A stretch of DNA of 64,000 nt, from positions 1 through 64,000 of the forward strand of contig JANLRD010000224.1 of assembly GCA_031368215.1 (NCBI GenBank), given 5' to 3'. The position numbers and the translations under genes are program-made. The DNA is from JANLQX01 sp031368215. Its GTDB lineage: Bacteria > Actinomycetota > Acidimicrobiia > Acidimicrobiales > JANYDT01. Shown here in pieces: positions 24,057 through 33,193 of the stretch. Below the pieces are notes generated by a model. That model did not search any database and had not been told where the DNA came from. It saw only the letters and a program-made list of their open reading frames with translations. Numbering within the stretch: the first letter of the stretch is position 1; each line of letters opens with the position of its first letter.

Positions 24057-24511
24057 AGCGCAACCCGTTCAGACTCGCCACCGTCCTGCGCGTTCGCCAT
24101 GTGCAAGAGGACATCGAGCTCGGTCGTCTCTCCCTGGCACGGGCCGACGCTCGCCGTGCTGCCGATTGCGCGGACGTGTCGCTTGCCCGCTACCGCCGCC
24201 AGACGACCGATGGTCCATCCGTCGCGAGCACCGGGGCGTTCCTTGCCGATCGACTTCACGGTGAACGCCTCGCAGAGTCCGTCACCCAGGCGCGCGCCGA
24301 CGTGGTGACCACGCAGCAGGTCGTTGCGGACCGCCGGGTCGACTGGTCCGTCGCCGCCCAACGCGTTTCGGCGCTCGTCCGTCTCCGCGATCGGCACAAC
24401 GAAGCGTTCGCCGCCGAGGTGCTCCACGAAGACGTCCTCGACGCCGACGAGCGCACCACCGCACGTCGCCATCTCCTCTCCTCTCCCAACGCCTCCGCGG
24501 AGTCCCGATGA
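24053..24511 (+). CDS. fliJ: FliJ-like export component
   Basis: 152 residues, mostly charged helix with coiled-coil character, starting KRNPFRLATVLRVRHVQEDIELGRLSLARADARRAA, close to the FliJ pattern (F.LQ.VL..R...E). FliJ sits in the central pore of the FliI hexamer and links it to FlhA. Position directly after fliI (GTGA overlap) supports the call. Its stop overlaps the next gene as ATGA. Confidence 0.82.
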   Translation: MKRNPFRLATVLRVRHVQEDIELGRLSLARADARRAADCADVSLARYRRQTTDGPSVASTGAFLADRLHGERLAESVTQARADVVTTQQVVADRRVDWSVAAQRVSALVRLRDRHNEAFAAEVLHEDVLDADERTTARRHLLSSPNASAESR

Positions 24512-26484
24512 ATGCAGCAAGCAACCCCATCTCGACCATCACCGATCGGATGGCTTCGATCGAGGCGCGCTTCGGAACGCGACCACCGATGTCGGGCGCT
24601 ACCGCGACGGCATCGGCGGCGGCGTCACGCGGACGGACGGGGACCGATGGCTCCGACTCGTCCTTCGGACAACTGGTCGACCGTCTGGTGTCGTCCTCGA
24701 CGACCGGTGGGTCGGGTAACGCGTCGATGGCGCTTGCCGATGTTCTCGGACAGCTGCTGCAGTCTCGCGAAACGGCGCCGGTGGCAACCCGCGGCGCCGT
24801 GACGAGGGTCGAGAACCAGCCTGATGGGACCGACCCGACCCTTCGATCGAGCGCCGGTGAACGTATCGTCGACCTCGCCTCGGAACACCTCGGCGTGCCC
24901 TACGTGTGGGGCGGCGAAGACCCGTCGGGGTTCGACTGCTCGGGGCTGGTGCAGTTCGTCTACGCCAAGCTCGGCGTCGATCTGCCACGTGTGTCACGAG
25001 ATCAGGCCCAGGCGGGTCAACCGGTGGCGAGCCTCAGCGAAGCCGTCCCAGGCGATCTGGTGGCGTTCGGGACACCGGTCGATCACATCGGAATTTATGC
25101 GGGCAATGGCCAGATGGTCGTCGCTCCGCGAACCGGCGACGTCGTGAAGCTCCAGCAGATCCGCCGTGAGCCGGTGACCATTCGACGAATCCTGGCCACC
25201 GATGCCGGTGTCCCCTCGCCGTTCTCCGCAATCGGAGCGGGGGACGCAGCAACCGGATCCAACATGAAGTACCTCTCGCTGTTCTCTGCCGCCGAGGCGC
25301 GCTACGGAGTTTCGGCCGAACTCCTGGAAGCGGTCGCCAAGCAAGAGTCGCGGTTTGACGCGAACGCCGTCAGCCCGGCAGGTGCACAGGGACTGATGCA
25401 GCTGATGCCGGGCACTGCGCAAGCGCTCGGGGTGAACCCTTTCGATCCGGCCGAAGCCGTCGACGGGAGTGCCCGCCTTCTCAGTCAGCACCTCCGTCGC
25501 TTCGGGTCGGTACCGCTGGCGCTTGCCGCGTACAACGCGGGGCCGGGAGCGGTCGAGAAGTTCGGAGGGATTCCGCCCTACCGCGAGACGCAGGGCTATG
25601 TCCGCAAGATCATGGCCGACCTGGCCGACAGCGCCTACGGCGATGCGTCACCGGCATCGGCGTCGGGAATCGAGCGTTTGTCCGATCAGCCGACGCAGGT
25701 GCGCCGGTCGACTCCACTCTTCAGCGATGGCGCCGTCCCGAACGCCGGCATCTCGCGAGCAACCGGCATACTCCCGACGACGAACCGCCTCGCCGGCCCG
25801 GCAGCCGCGATCGCTGCGCTTGCTTCGCTGCCAGGACCGGGAACAGCCGCAGCGACCCGGTTCCTGGCGACCCCCACGGGACCTGTTGCCGCACCCGCGG
25901 CTGCCTCGACGGTGACGGCGACATCCACGGTGACGGCCGTCCCCCTTTCCAGCGTTCCTTCCCCGTCGATGGTCCCGGCGACGGCGAGTGGGGTTCCCGG
26001 GTTCACGCTTCCCGAAGGCAAGCTGGTTTCGCCGGCCAAGGGTGCCTGGGGTCCGAACACCCAGATGCAGATCACCAGCGTTGGTGGATCCAACACGACG
26101 AGCTGGTTGGAGTCGGGCCTCCTGGACCCAGCATCTCCGGCCGACGTGGCGGCGATCGTGGCATCGGCCACGGGTCCGGTCGCCAAGGGTGTGCTGAAGA
26201 TCCTGCAGAACGCAACCGCGGCGCAGCTGATCTCACCCGAGTTCCGCCAAACCCTCAACGACGTGAACCGCGACGCACTCGGACTTCCGGGCGCCCCCGA
26301 TGTGATCCCCGTCCAGCCACCGGCTCCCTCCGCGGCGCCGGCGACCGCATCGGGTGCGGCCCCGGCCCCGGCGCCCGCGCCCGCTCCGTCGACATCGACA
26401 CCGGCGGCGACAGCGGCACCGGCGGCGACAGCGGCACCGAGTCCGATCGCCCGAACACTCCTGCCTCTCACCCCCGCAAAGTGA
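24508..26484 (+). CDS. Two-enzyme cell-wall hydrolase: NlpC/P60 plus SLT lytic transglycosylase
   Basis: 658 residues. After a ~115-residue low-complexity N-terminus comes a NlpC/P60 peptidase domain (about 115-235) with catalytic C144 (FDCSGLVQFVYAKLGVDLPR) and the histidine in PVDHIGIYAG. A lytic transglycosylase domain follows (about 250-370) with catalytic E280 (VAKQESRFDANA), the GAQGLMQLMPGTA motif and AYNAGPGAVEKFGG. The rest is Ala/Pro/Thr-rich with a short folded-looking stretch near 500-590. No N-terminal signal peptide is seen, so export through the flagellar system is plausible. Between fliJ and fliK, it likely opens peptidoglycan for the rod, the role of FlgJ elsewhere. Confidence 0.85.
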   Translation: MNAASNPISTITDRMASIEARFGTRPPMSGATATASAAASRGRTGTDGSDSSFGQLVDRLVSSSTTGGSGNASMALADVLGQLLQSRETAPVATRGAVTRVENQPDGTDPTLRSSAGERIVDLASEHLGVPYVWGGEDPSGFDCSGLVQFVYAKLGVDLPRVSRDQAQAGQPVASLSEAVPGDLVAFGTPVDHIGIYAGNGQMVVAPRTGDVVKLQQIRREPVTIRRILATDAGVPSPFSAIGAGDAATGSNMKYLSLFSAAEARYGVSAELLEAVAKQESRFDANAVSPAGAQGLMQLMPGTAQALGVNPFDPAEAVDGSARLLSQHLRRFGSVPLALAAYNAGPGAVEKFGGIPPYRETQGYVRKIMADLADSAYGDASPASASGIERLSDQPTQVRRSTPLFSDGAVPNAGISRATGILPTTNRLAGPAAAIAALASLPGPGTAAATRFLATPTGPVAAPAAASTVTATSTVTAVPLSSVPSPSMVPATASGVPGFTLPEGKLVSPAKGAWGPNTQMQITSVGGSNTTSWLESGLLDPASPADVAAIVASATGPVAKGVLKILQNATAAQLISPEFRQTLNDVNRDALGLPGAPDVIPVQPPAPSAAPATASGAAPAPAPAPAPSTSTPAATAAPAATAAPSPIARTLLPLTPAK

Positions 26485-26495
26485 GGTCTTCATGA
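26481..26495 (+). CDS. Four-codon bridging ORF between the hydrolase gene and fliK
   Basis: GTG AGG TCT TCA TGA. The GTG overlaps the hydrolase stop (GTGA) and the TGA overlaps the fliK ATG (ATGA). It fits the bridging pattern at other junctions but could be chance at this length. Confidence 0.2.
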   Translation: MRSS

Positions 26496-28336
26496 CACCA
26501 ACCCTTCTCTCCGCCACCAGTCCGGCCTATCTCACCTCTACTGCGACCGCTTCAGACACGTCAGCTACGTCGGTTGACGGATCTGCTCTGTCCGCAACGG
26601 CGTCGGAGGAGTCGTCCGACGATCACCGTGACGATGCTGTCCCGAGCGATTTCGCCGTGCTGCTCGCGGCGATGATGGCCCCGACGGTACCGTCGCCGTT
26701 GCGTCCCCGAGTGGAGCCTGCCGACGCATCGAACGCGTCGGCTCCCGCGTCAGCGGTCGGAGGTGCTGTCGCGGCGGCGTCCCCCGGTTTGGTCAACCTC
26801 ATCCCGATGTCGTCCTCGGGTGTCGGCACGTCAGGCGTGACCTCGATTGCGTTGGAGGTCGACCCCCTGTCACCGGCCAACGCCTCGACATCTGCACAGC
26901 TTGGCGCATCGGCGTCGACGCCGAGCACTTCGACGGACACGCTTGAAACTCAAGCACCGGGGGGTGCTGACCCGACGGTTTCCGCGAACGCGACGACTCA
27001 GCTGGAGGGAGCCGCTCCGAGCCGCGTCGACGAACTTACGGAGTCGGTGCTCGTGTCAGCGTCGATGACCGAGCGCGAGTCGCCCGCACCGTCTTTCGGT
27101 CTCGTTGCTCTCGACCGCCCCGTGTCACTGGGTCGAGGCGTGACCGTGCCGTTGGTTCGCGGTAGCGCGTCGCCGGTCGCCGGTGTGTCACTGCAGGCCG
27201 ACGGCTCTTCCGCGCTCGTCGGTCCGGAGGTGGGGATTGCGTCGACGGAAGCACCATCGGCGCAGTCGGTTGCGCCCTCCTCCAATGACGCGGTCTCGGT
27301 GCTCGCCACCTTGGCGGCCGATGCGCTGACGGTTTCGGCCTCAGGGAATGATGCGGTCTCGGCGCTCGCTACCTTGCCGGCCGATGCGCTGACGGCTTCG
27401 CCCTCAGCGTCGCTGACCACGGCGCTCACGGCAAGGGTCATTCCTCGATCTCTCCACGATGAAGCGCTCGACGCGACTTCTGCCGCGAAGGGTGGAGACC
27501 CGATGCCCGTCGGGGCGGACGCGTCTGCCCCGACCGCTCCGGCCGCGGAGTCCCCGAACAGTGCGCCAGCCCAGAACGGCGTCGCCCTCGTGGCGACGAC
27601 GGGACCGGGGCAATCGGGACGCGGCGCCGAACCGACCCGTGTCTCTCGGGACGAGCCGTCGGCAGGGAAGGCCAAGGACGAGACCCCCTCCGCCGTCGGG
27701 GTGTCTGCCGGAGCGAGCCCTGCGTCGCCGGCTGACCGCCCCGGCAGCGTGGAAGTGACGACTCCCCCGGTCGTCGAAGGCGTCCGACCGGGTGACACCT
27801 CGCAGCACATCGTTCGGGCGGCGTTGCGGGCCCAGGCCGCCGACGGAACGCAGCACATGCGCCTGGAGATGCATCCCGGTGATCTCGGGGCCGTCGCCGT
27901 TGAAGTGACGATCGAGGGCGGAGCCGTGCACGTGGCCATGGTCGCCGAGCGAGGGGAAACCAAGGACCTGCTCCGCTCGTCGATCGGGGAGCTGCGGTCC
28001 TCCCTCGTCGCCGCTGGATTCTCGGCCGGTCGGGTCGACATCCAGAGCGGCCTCTCCGACAGCCGCTTCGGCCACGCCGCTGATCGCCACGATGCGTGGA
28101 GCCAGTCGTTCGATCGACCCGACTCGCGTCGCGACCACTCCGGGGCGTTCTCGAACATGTTCGACCAGTCGAGCGCCCCCGGGGATCAGTCCCGGAGCTC
28201 GCGCCCCTTCGGCGAGGCCGGCGCACTCCGCGATGCACTACCGCTCCGCGGAGCGCGCAGCAGCGACCGGCGGGAGCCCGACGCGGCGATCTCAACGAAG
28301 GGACCGCGTCGTGACCGACTCGATGTCCATCTCTAA
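26492..28336 (+). CDS. fliK: Hook-length control protein FliK
   Basis: 614 residues. Most of the chain is Ala/Ser/Pro/Val-rich and unstructured, the molecular-ruler part of FliK. Near residues 455-530 the conserved C-terminal domain appears (QHMRLEMHPGDLGAVAVEVTIEGGAVHVAMVAERGETKDLLRSSIGELRSSL), which switches FlhB specificity when the hook is complete. A 63-base tandem repeat at 27284-27409 encodes two near-identical 21-residue units inside the ruler. It is followed by flgD and flgE, the usual hook genes. Confidence 0.9.
   Translation: MTPTLLSATSPAYLTSTATASDTSATSVDGSALSATASEESSDDHRDDAVPSDFAVLLAAMMAPTVPSPLRPRVEPADASNASAPASAVGGAVAAASPGLVNLIPMSSSGVGTSGVTSIALEVDPLSPANASTSAQLGASASTPSTSTDTLETQAPGGADPTVSANATTQLEGAAPSRVDELTESVLVSASMTERESPAPSFGLVALDRPVSLGRGVTVPLVRGSASPVAGVSLQADGSSALVGPEVGIASTEAPSAQSVAPSSNDAVSVLATLAADALTVSASGNDAVSALATLPADALTASPSASLTTALTARVIPRSLHDEALDATSAAKGGDPMPVGADASAPTAPAAESPNSAPAQNGVALVATTGPGQSGRGAEPTRVSRDEPSAGKAKDETPSAVGVSAGASPASPADRPGSVEVTTPPVVEGVRPGDTSQHIVRAALRAQAADGTQHMRLEMHPGDLGAVAVEVTIEGGAVHVAMVAERGETKDLLRSSIGELRSSLVAAGFSAGRVDIQSGLSDSRFGHAADRHDAWSQSFDRPDSRRDHSGAFSNMFDQSSAPGDQSRSSRPFGEAGALRDALPLRGARSSDRREPDAAISTKGPRRDRLDVHL
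27284..27409 (+). repeat. 63-bp in-frame tandem repeat in the fliK ruler region
   Basis: Two units starting at 27284 and 27347 encode NDAVSVLATLAADALTVSAS and NDAVSALATLPADALTASPS, each followed by one more residue. The repeat is in frame, so unit gain or loss would lengthen or shorten the ruler by 21 residues. Confidence 0.8.
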
Positions 28337-28444
28337 CGCTGTTTGCTCGCGTTCGGCCCGGGTCCATCGAACCGCGGCCCACTGTCCCTCGACCGCACCC
28401 AACTCCTCACGACGGCTTCGCCGTGAAACGAAAGGTCCTCGTTC

Positions 28445-28969
28445 ATGATCACGAACACCGCTGCTCCATCTCCCGCACCCGCGGCCGCCGCCGGTTCGGC
28501 GAAACGTCCCTCCGCGGCCAAGCCGACGACCGTGCCGAATGATCACATGGGCAAGGACGCGTTCTTGAAGCTGCTCGTCGCGCAGCTCAAGTATCAGAAT
28601 CCGCTCAGCCCGATGGACGGCACCCAGTTCATCTCGCAGACGGCGCAGCTCACGATGACCGAGAAGCTCGAAGAGCTCTCCAAGCTCTCGGAGACCACCG
28701 TCCTCGATGCCAATCGCCGAACGGCATCCGAACTCGTCGGCAAGACGATCTCCTACGACAACGGCACCAACGTCGTCGACGGCGTCGTCACCTCCGCCCG
28801 CATGAACGGCGGCAACCCGATCCTGATGATCGGGCGTACGGAGGTCCCGCTCGGGTCGGTGCTCGAAGTCCGTGCCGCCCTCGCGGCGTCGGCTCCGGCA
28901 CCCGCTGGGGCTCCCGCTCCCGCACTCTCTCCGGCCCCCGCTGGGGCTCCCGTCGTCAGTGCCGCCTAG
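28445..28969 (+). CDS. flgD: Hook cap protein FlgD
   Basis: 174 residues. The conserved core is MGKDAFLKLLVAQLKYQNPLSPMDGTQFISQTAQLTMTEKLEEL, followed by SELVGKTISYDNGTNVVDGVV. FlgD caps the growing hook and is later replaced by FlgK. The tail is Ala/Pro-rich, and the C-terminal Ig/tudor-like domain of longer FlgD proteins is reduced. GAAAGG lies before the ATG. Confidence 0.94.
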   Translation: MITNTAAPSPAPAAAAGSAKRPSAAKPTTVPNDHMGKDAFLKLLVAQLKYQNPLSPMDGTQFISQTAQLTMTEKLEELSKLSETTVLDANRRTASELVGKTISYDNGTNVVDGVVTSARMNGGNPILMIGRTEVPLGSVLEVRAALAASAPAPAGAPAPALSPAPAGAPVVSAA

Positions 28970-29075
28970 ACGCACTCGCTGATCGCCCCACTCTTCGTCG
29001 GTCGCATCCTCGGGTGCGTCGGCACACACGTCTCCCCACCAAATCTTCCAGCAGCACCCCTATGAAAGGATCCAC

Positions 29076-30353
29076 ATGCTTCGTTCCATGTTCTCCGGCG
29101 TTTCCGGACTCCGGAGCCATCAGACAATGATGGACGTCATCGGCAACAACATCGCCAACGTCAACACCGTTGGCTACAAATCGAGCTCCGTCGTATTCCA
29201 GGACATGCTCAGCCAGAAGCTCTCCAGCGCCGGTGTCCCCACGGCGGGCGCGGGTGGTCTCGGCGGCACCAACCCGTCGCAGGTCGGTCTCGGCGTCAAG
29301 ATCGGGGGGGTTGTCACCTCGTTCCGCCAGGGTGCTTCGCAACTGACCGGCAACTCGACCGATATCTCCATCCAGGGCGATGGCTTCCTGCTCGCGAGAA
29401 ACGACGGGCAGACGCTCTTCACCCGAGCCGGCGCGCTCTCCTTCGATGCCTTCGGACGCATGGTCTCGCCCGATGGCGGCATCATCCAGGGCTGGACGGC
29501 CGACACCAACGGTGCGGTGAACACCAATGCCGGCGTGGCCGACCTGGTGATGCCGCTCGGTCAGGCCATCAGCCCGCAGGTGACCTCGAAGATCAGCTTC
29601 GGCGGCAACCTCGACGCCACCATTCCGACGACGCTTCCCGGTCCGGAGGTCCTCACGACCATCACCGTGTACGACCAACTCGGCAAATCGCTCGACCTCA
29701 CCTTCGGGATGAAGATGACCGCCGCGAACACCTGGGCGGTGCAGCCCTACACCCCCGACGGCGCCGACGCCGACACCACCCCCGACGTCCTCGGCGCGGC
29801 CTTCACGGTCACCTTCGACCCGGCGACCGGGAAGATCACGGCGCCGGCAACGCCGCCGACCATCACCATTCCGCCGACGTTCGGCACGTATTCGGGGCCG
29901 GTCACGATCGATCTCGGCTCGGCATCGGCCGATGGGTTGCGCCAGTTCGCCGGGAAGTCGACGGCGGCCGCGCTGTCGCAGGACGGTGCAACGACCGGTG
30001 CGCTGCAGACCTTCGGCATCGGAGCCGACGGCACCGTGACGGGCATCTTCTCGAACGGCCGCAACCGCGTCATCGGGCAGATCGCCATGGCCTCGTTCTC
30101 GAACCCCTCGGGTCTCGAGAAGGTCGGCGGCTCGTTCTATCGGCCGACGCCGAACTCCGGTCTTGCCCAGATCGGCGTCTCCGGTACCGGTGGACGCGGA
30201 TCGATTGCCGGCGGCACGCTCGAGATGTCGAACGTCGACCTGGCCCAGGAGTTCACCTCGTTGATCTCGGCCCAGCGCGGCTTCCAGGCGAACTCCCGAG
30301 TCATCACGACCGCCGACGAATTGCTGCAGGAACTCGTCAACCTGAAGCGGTAA
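29076..30353 (+). CDS. flgE: Flagellar hook protein FlgE
   Basis: 425 residues. The N-terminus (LRSMFSGVSGLRSHQTMMDVIGNNIANVNTVGYKSSSVVFQDML) and C-terminus (GTLEMSNVDLAQEFTSLISAQRGFQANSRVITTADELLQELVNLKR) are canonical for hook-type axial proteins. The middle contains the FlgE D1/D2 pattern (GFLLARNDGQTLFTRAGALSFDAFGRMVSPDGGIIQGW). It is the only FlgE/F/G-type gene in the window. AAAGGA sits eight bases before the ATG. Confidence 0.95.
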   Translation: MLRSMFSGVSGLRSHQTMMDVIGNNIANVNTVGYKSSSVVFQDMLSQKLSSAGVPTAGAGGLGGTNPSQVGLGVKIGGVVTSFRQGASQLTGNSTDISIQGDGFLLARNDGQTLFTRAGALSFDAFGRMVSPDGGIIQGWTADTNGAVNTNAGVADLVMPLGQAISPQVTSKISFGGNLDATIPTTLPGPEVLTTITVYDQLGKSLDLTFGMKMTAANTWAVQPYTPDGADADTTPDVLGAAFTVTFDPATGKITAPATPPTITIPPTFGTYSGPVTIDLGSASADGLRQFAGKSTAAALSQDGATTGALQTFGIGADGTVTGIFSNGRNRVIGQIAMASFSNPSGLEKVGGSFYRPTPNSGLAQIGVSGTGGRGSIAGGTLEMSNVDLAQEFTSLISAQRGFQANSRVITTADELLQELVNLKR

Positions 30354-30377
30354 CTGCTCTATCGGTGGAGAGGTAGT

Positions 30378-30417
30378 GCGAGCTCACCGGTCGATCGCGT
30401 TTCGACCGGGGGCTCGC
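30378..30417 (+). terminator. Hairpin after flgE
   Basis: CCGGTCGA (30387-30394) pairs with TCGACCGG (30402-30409), and the flanking GCGAGC (30378-30383) pairs with GCTCGC (30412-30417). No T run follows, so it may be a processing or partial termination site between the hook and motor genes. Confidence 0.45.
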
Positions 30418-30522
30418 TCACCTCGCGCGCCGTGCTCAGGATGCCCATGGGCCGGGCTCGGTGGAGTGCGCAGGTATCGGCCCCTCCGACCGATGGGACT
30501 AGGTGAGACCCTCGGGTTCTCC

Positions 30523-30534
30523 TACACGGATTGT
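30523..30534 (+). promoter_or_regulatory. Possible CsrA site upstream of flbD
   Basis: TACACGGATTGT resembles the CsrA selection consensus (ACARGGAUGU) and lies 25 bases before the flbD start. The flbD Shine-Dalgarno AAGGAAGG (30545-30552) holds a second ANGGA. I see no clear stem around either. Confidence 0.25.
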
Positions 30535-30559
30535 TCATTGGACCAAGGAAGGCCCATTC

Positions 30560-30814
30560 ATGATTATCGTCTCGCGACTGAACGGTCACGAGTTTGCACT
30601 CAACTGCAACCTCATCGAAAAAGTCGAGGCCAACCCCGACACCGTCATCACGCTGATCGACGGTACGAAGTTCGTCATCGCCGAGAGCGTTGACCGCGTG
30701 ATCGAGCTCGTACGCACGTACCAGGCGTCGATCATCGCGGCGACCGACGAATTCACTGGACGGACGACGGGCCGCGGCCATCTCCAGCTGGTCAGCCCCG
30801 CTGAGGAGAACTAG
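30560..30814 (+). CDS. flbD: FlbD/SwrD family flagellar protein
   Basis: 84 residues. MIIVSRLNGHEFALNCNLIEKVEANPDTVITLIDGTKFVIAESVDRVIELVRTYQASII is a near-perfect FlbD family match. Family members sit between flgE and motA, and in Bacillus SwrD raises motor power for swarming. ATG 30560 has AAGGAAGG upstream. motA follows after a 2-base gap with its Shine-Dalgarno inside this gene. Confidence 0.92.
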   Translation: MIIVSRLNGHEFALNCNLIEKVEANPDTVITLIDGTKFVIAESVDRVIELVRTYQASIIAATDEFTGRTTGRGHLQLVSPAEEN

Positions 30815-30816
30815 TC

Positions 30817-31593
30817 ATGGATCCGTTCACCCTCGCTGGCATCCTGCTGGCATTCGCCGCCGTGATCCTCTCGATGATCATGGAAGGCGGCGACCCGGCA
30901 GCGATGTTCCTCATCCCCCCGATGATCCTCGTTTTCTTCGGCACGTTCGGCGTGGCGATGGCCTGTGGTCTCAAGCGAGACACCATCAGCGGTCTCAAGT
31001 CCATCAAGACTGCACTTCTCACGAAGGCGCACTCGCCGGAAGAGACGGTCAAGGCCATCGTGGGTTTCGCCGAGCTCGCCCGACGTGACGGGCTGCTCGC
31101 GCTCGAAGAAGCGGCCAAGACCATTGACGACCCCTTCCTCAAGAAGGGCATCGAATTGGCCGTCGACGGCACCGACCCGGAGGAGCTTCGCGAGATCCTC
31201 GAAGCACAGATCAAGTCCCGCAAGACCCAGGACAAGGCGGGCGCGAAGTTCTTCGCGGACATGGGCGGCTTCGCTCCGACGTTGGGCATCATCGGAACCG
31301 TTCTCGGTCTCGTCCACGTGCTCGAGAACCTCTCCGATCCGAGCAAGCTCGGCCACCTCATCGCCGGTGCATTCGTGGCGACGCTATGGGGCGTCATGTC
31401 CGCCAACCTCATGTGGCTGCCGATTGGCAACAAGCTCACGCGTGTCGGGGCGGTCACTGCCCACCACATGGAGCTCGTCCTCGAGGGCGTGCTCTCGGTA
31501 CAGGCCGGTGCCAACCCCCGCATCGTCGAGCAGAAGCTCCTCTCCTTCCTGAACGACGACGAGCGTCCCGAGGAATCCGCCAAGGCGGCCTAG
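30817..31593 (+). CDS. motA: Flagellar stator protein MotA
   Basis: 258 residues with four membrane helices (two near the N-terminus, two near 150-205: MGGFAPTLGIIGTVLGLVHVL and LIAGAFVATLWGVMSANLMWLP). The cytoplasmic loop carries the charged residues that contact FliG (RDGLLALEEAAKTIDDPFLKKGIELAVDGTDPEELREIL). With MotB it forms the ion-driven stator. GAGGAGA precedes the ATG. Confidence 0.95.
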   Translation: MDPFTLAGILLAFAAVILSMIMEGGDPAAMFLIPPMILVFFGTFGVAMACGLKRDTISGLKSIKTALLTKAHSPEETVKAIVGFAELARRDGLLALEEAAKTIDDPFLKKGIELAVDGTDPEELREILEAQIKSRKTQDKAGAKFFADMGGFAPTLGIIGTVLGLVHVLENLSDPSKLGHLIAGAFVATLWGVMSANLMWLPIGNKLTRVGAVTAHHMELVLEGVLSVQAGANPRIVEQKLLSFLNDDERPEESAKAA

Positions 31594-31595
31594 TC

Positions 31596-32528
31596 ATGTC
31601 GAAGCGTCGTCACAAGCACGAAGAGCACGAGGAGCACGTCAACCACGAGCGCTGGCTGATCACGTATGCCGACATGATCACCCTGCTCATGGTGTTGTTC
31701 ATCGTGTTGTTCGCCATGGGGCAGACGGACCTCGACAAGTACAAGAAGCTCCGGCAAAGCCTTGCGGTCGGTTTCGGTGGACCTGACAAGCTCGCGCTGC
31801 TCGACGGTGGGACGGGTGTGATGGACGGTGGTGCGTCGCCGGTCGGCCTCACCCCGGCGGAGATTGCGGCGAAGACTGCGATCTCAACGCTCAACGGGCG
31901 CGCCGCTGCGTGGAAACAGGAGCAGAAGCTTCTCGAGAGCACCAAAGCCGCCCTCGACCGGGCGCTCAAGGAGATCAACGGTTCCCCGCTGATCAAGGAT
32001 GCACAGGTGCGTGTCGCGCTGACGACGCGCGGCCTCGTGATCACGATCGACAGCGACATCGTGCTCTTCGAACCGGGTTCGGCGACGATCCGACCAGAAG
32101 GCCAGAAGGTCCTCGACCGGATCGCCCAACAGCTCGTGACCCTTCCCAACCCCATCACCGTGGAAGGTCACACCGATAACGTGCCGATCTCTGGGACGTT
32201 CCCCTCCAACTGGGAGCTGTCGACGGCACGAGCGTCCTCGGTTCTTCGATCCCTCATCGCTCTGCACGGCCTCGATCCAGCACACGGAACCGCCTCCGGA
32301 TTTGCCGACCAGAAGCCCGTCGCGCCCAACGACACGACGAAGGGTCGGGCGAAGAACCGGCGGGTCGAGATCGTCATCGAAGCAGCGGTCAGCAACCCGA
32401 GCGTTGACTCACCGGATGCATTGGCTGCGGTTGAGGCTGCCGCGGTTGCGGCAGCAAACGACGCACAGCCAGGCGCCGACGGATCCGGCGAGATCGTCAT
32501 CTCGACCCCCATCAAGCCCATCTCGTAG
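31596..32528 (+). CDS. motB: Flagellar stator protein MotB
   Basis: 310 residues. A His/Glu-rich cytoplasmic start is followed by the single membrane helix with ion-carrying D26 (ITYADMITLLMVLFIVLFAMGQ). A linker leads to an OmpA-like peptidoglycan-binding domain (VLFEPGSATIRPEGQKVLDRIAQQL, VEGHTDNVPISG, NRRVEIVI). The last ~45 residues are Ala-rich. The residues do not clearly tell H+ from Na+ use. It lies 2 bases after motA. Confidence 0.95.
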   Translation: MSKRRHKHEEHEEHVNHERWLITYADMITLLMVLFIVLFAMGQTDLDKYKKLRQSLAVGFGGPDKLALLDGGTGVMDGGASPVGLTPAEIAAKTAISTLNGRAAAWKQEQKLLESTKAALDRALKEINGSPLIKDAQVRVALTTRGLVITIDSDIVLFEPGSATIRPEGQKVLDRIAQQLVTLPNPITVEGHTDNVPISGTFPSNWELSTARASSVLRSLIALHGLDPAHGTASGFADQKPVAPNDTTKGRAKNRRVEIVIEAAVSNPSVDSPDALAAVEAAAVAAANDAQPGADGSGEIVISTPIKPIS

Positions 32529-32583
32529 ACCTCACCCGAACATCCAACCCTGACTCTCCAGCACCAGCAAGGACACGATCAAC

Positions 32584-33093
32584 ATGGCGAAGAAAGCAAA
32601 GGCAGCGCCCGCCGCAGAAGGCGAGGAGCAGGCGCCGAAGAGCAAGAAGAACTTGGTCATCGGTGGAGTCGGCGCGCTCGTGCTGTTCTTCGCCGGTGGG
32701 AAGGTCATGGGGGGAGGCGGCGAGACCAAGACGATCATCAAGATCGTCAACACCACGACGACGATCCCCATGGGTGAGGTCGTCACCCTCGACGCCATCA
32801 CGATGAACCTGGCCGATGGGCACGTCCTCAAGGTCGGCATCGGATTCCAACTCGAGTACGAAGCCCATGCCGGCGCCGCTGGCCACGAAGCTCCGAAGGC
32901 CCACGATGGTGACCCGACGAAGGGCTACGCCCAGGCCCTCGACATTGCCATTGACGAACTCGGTCAGCACACCATGGAGCAGCTCACCGGTGAAGGTCGT
33001 AACGTGGCCAAGGAAGCCCTGGTGAAGCGGTTGCGCAAGGTCTTCCACGGCAAGATCGAAGATGTCTACTTCTACCAGTTCGTGATGCAGTGA
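32584..33093 (+). CDS. fliL: Stator-associated protein FliL
   Basis: 169 residues. A Lys/Ala-rich cytoplasmic start is followed by one membrane helix (NLVIGGVGALVLFFAGG) and the extracellular FliL domain (GEVVTLDAITMNLADGHVLKVGIGFQLEYE, ending VYFYQFVMQ). FliL surrounds and stabilises active stators. It lies between motB and fliM as in many bacteria. Confidence 0.92.
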   Translation: MAKKAKAAPAAEGEEQAPKSKKNLVIGGVGALVLFFAGGKVMGGGGETKTIIKIVNTTTTIPMGEVVTLDAITMNLADGHVLKVGIGFQLEYEAHAGAAGHEAPKAHDGDPTKGYAQALDIAIDELGQHTMEQLTGEGRNVAKEALVKRLRKVFHGKIEDVYFYQFVMQ

Positions 33094-33193
33094 CCGATCG
33101 GTGACCCGCGTATCGCACGCACCGGGTCTTGCGGTTTGAGAGAAATCCGGCCGAGTAGGTCATATCGCCTATTGGTCGGCCGATCAGATCTTC

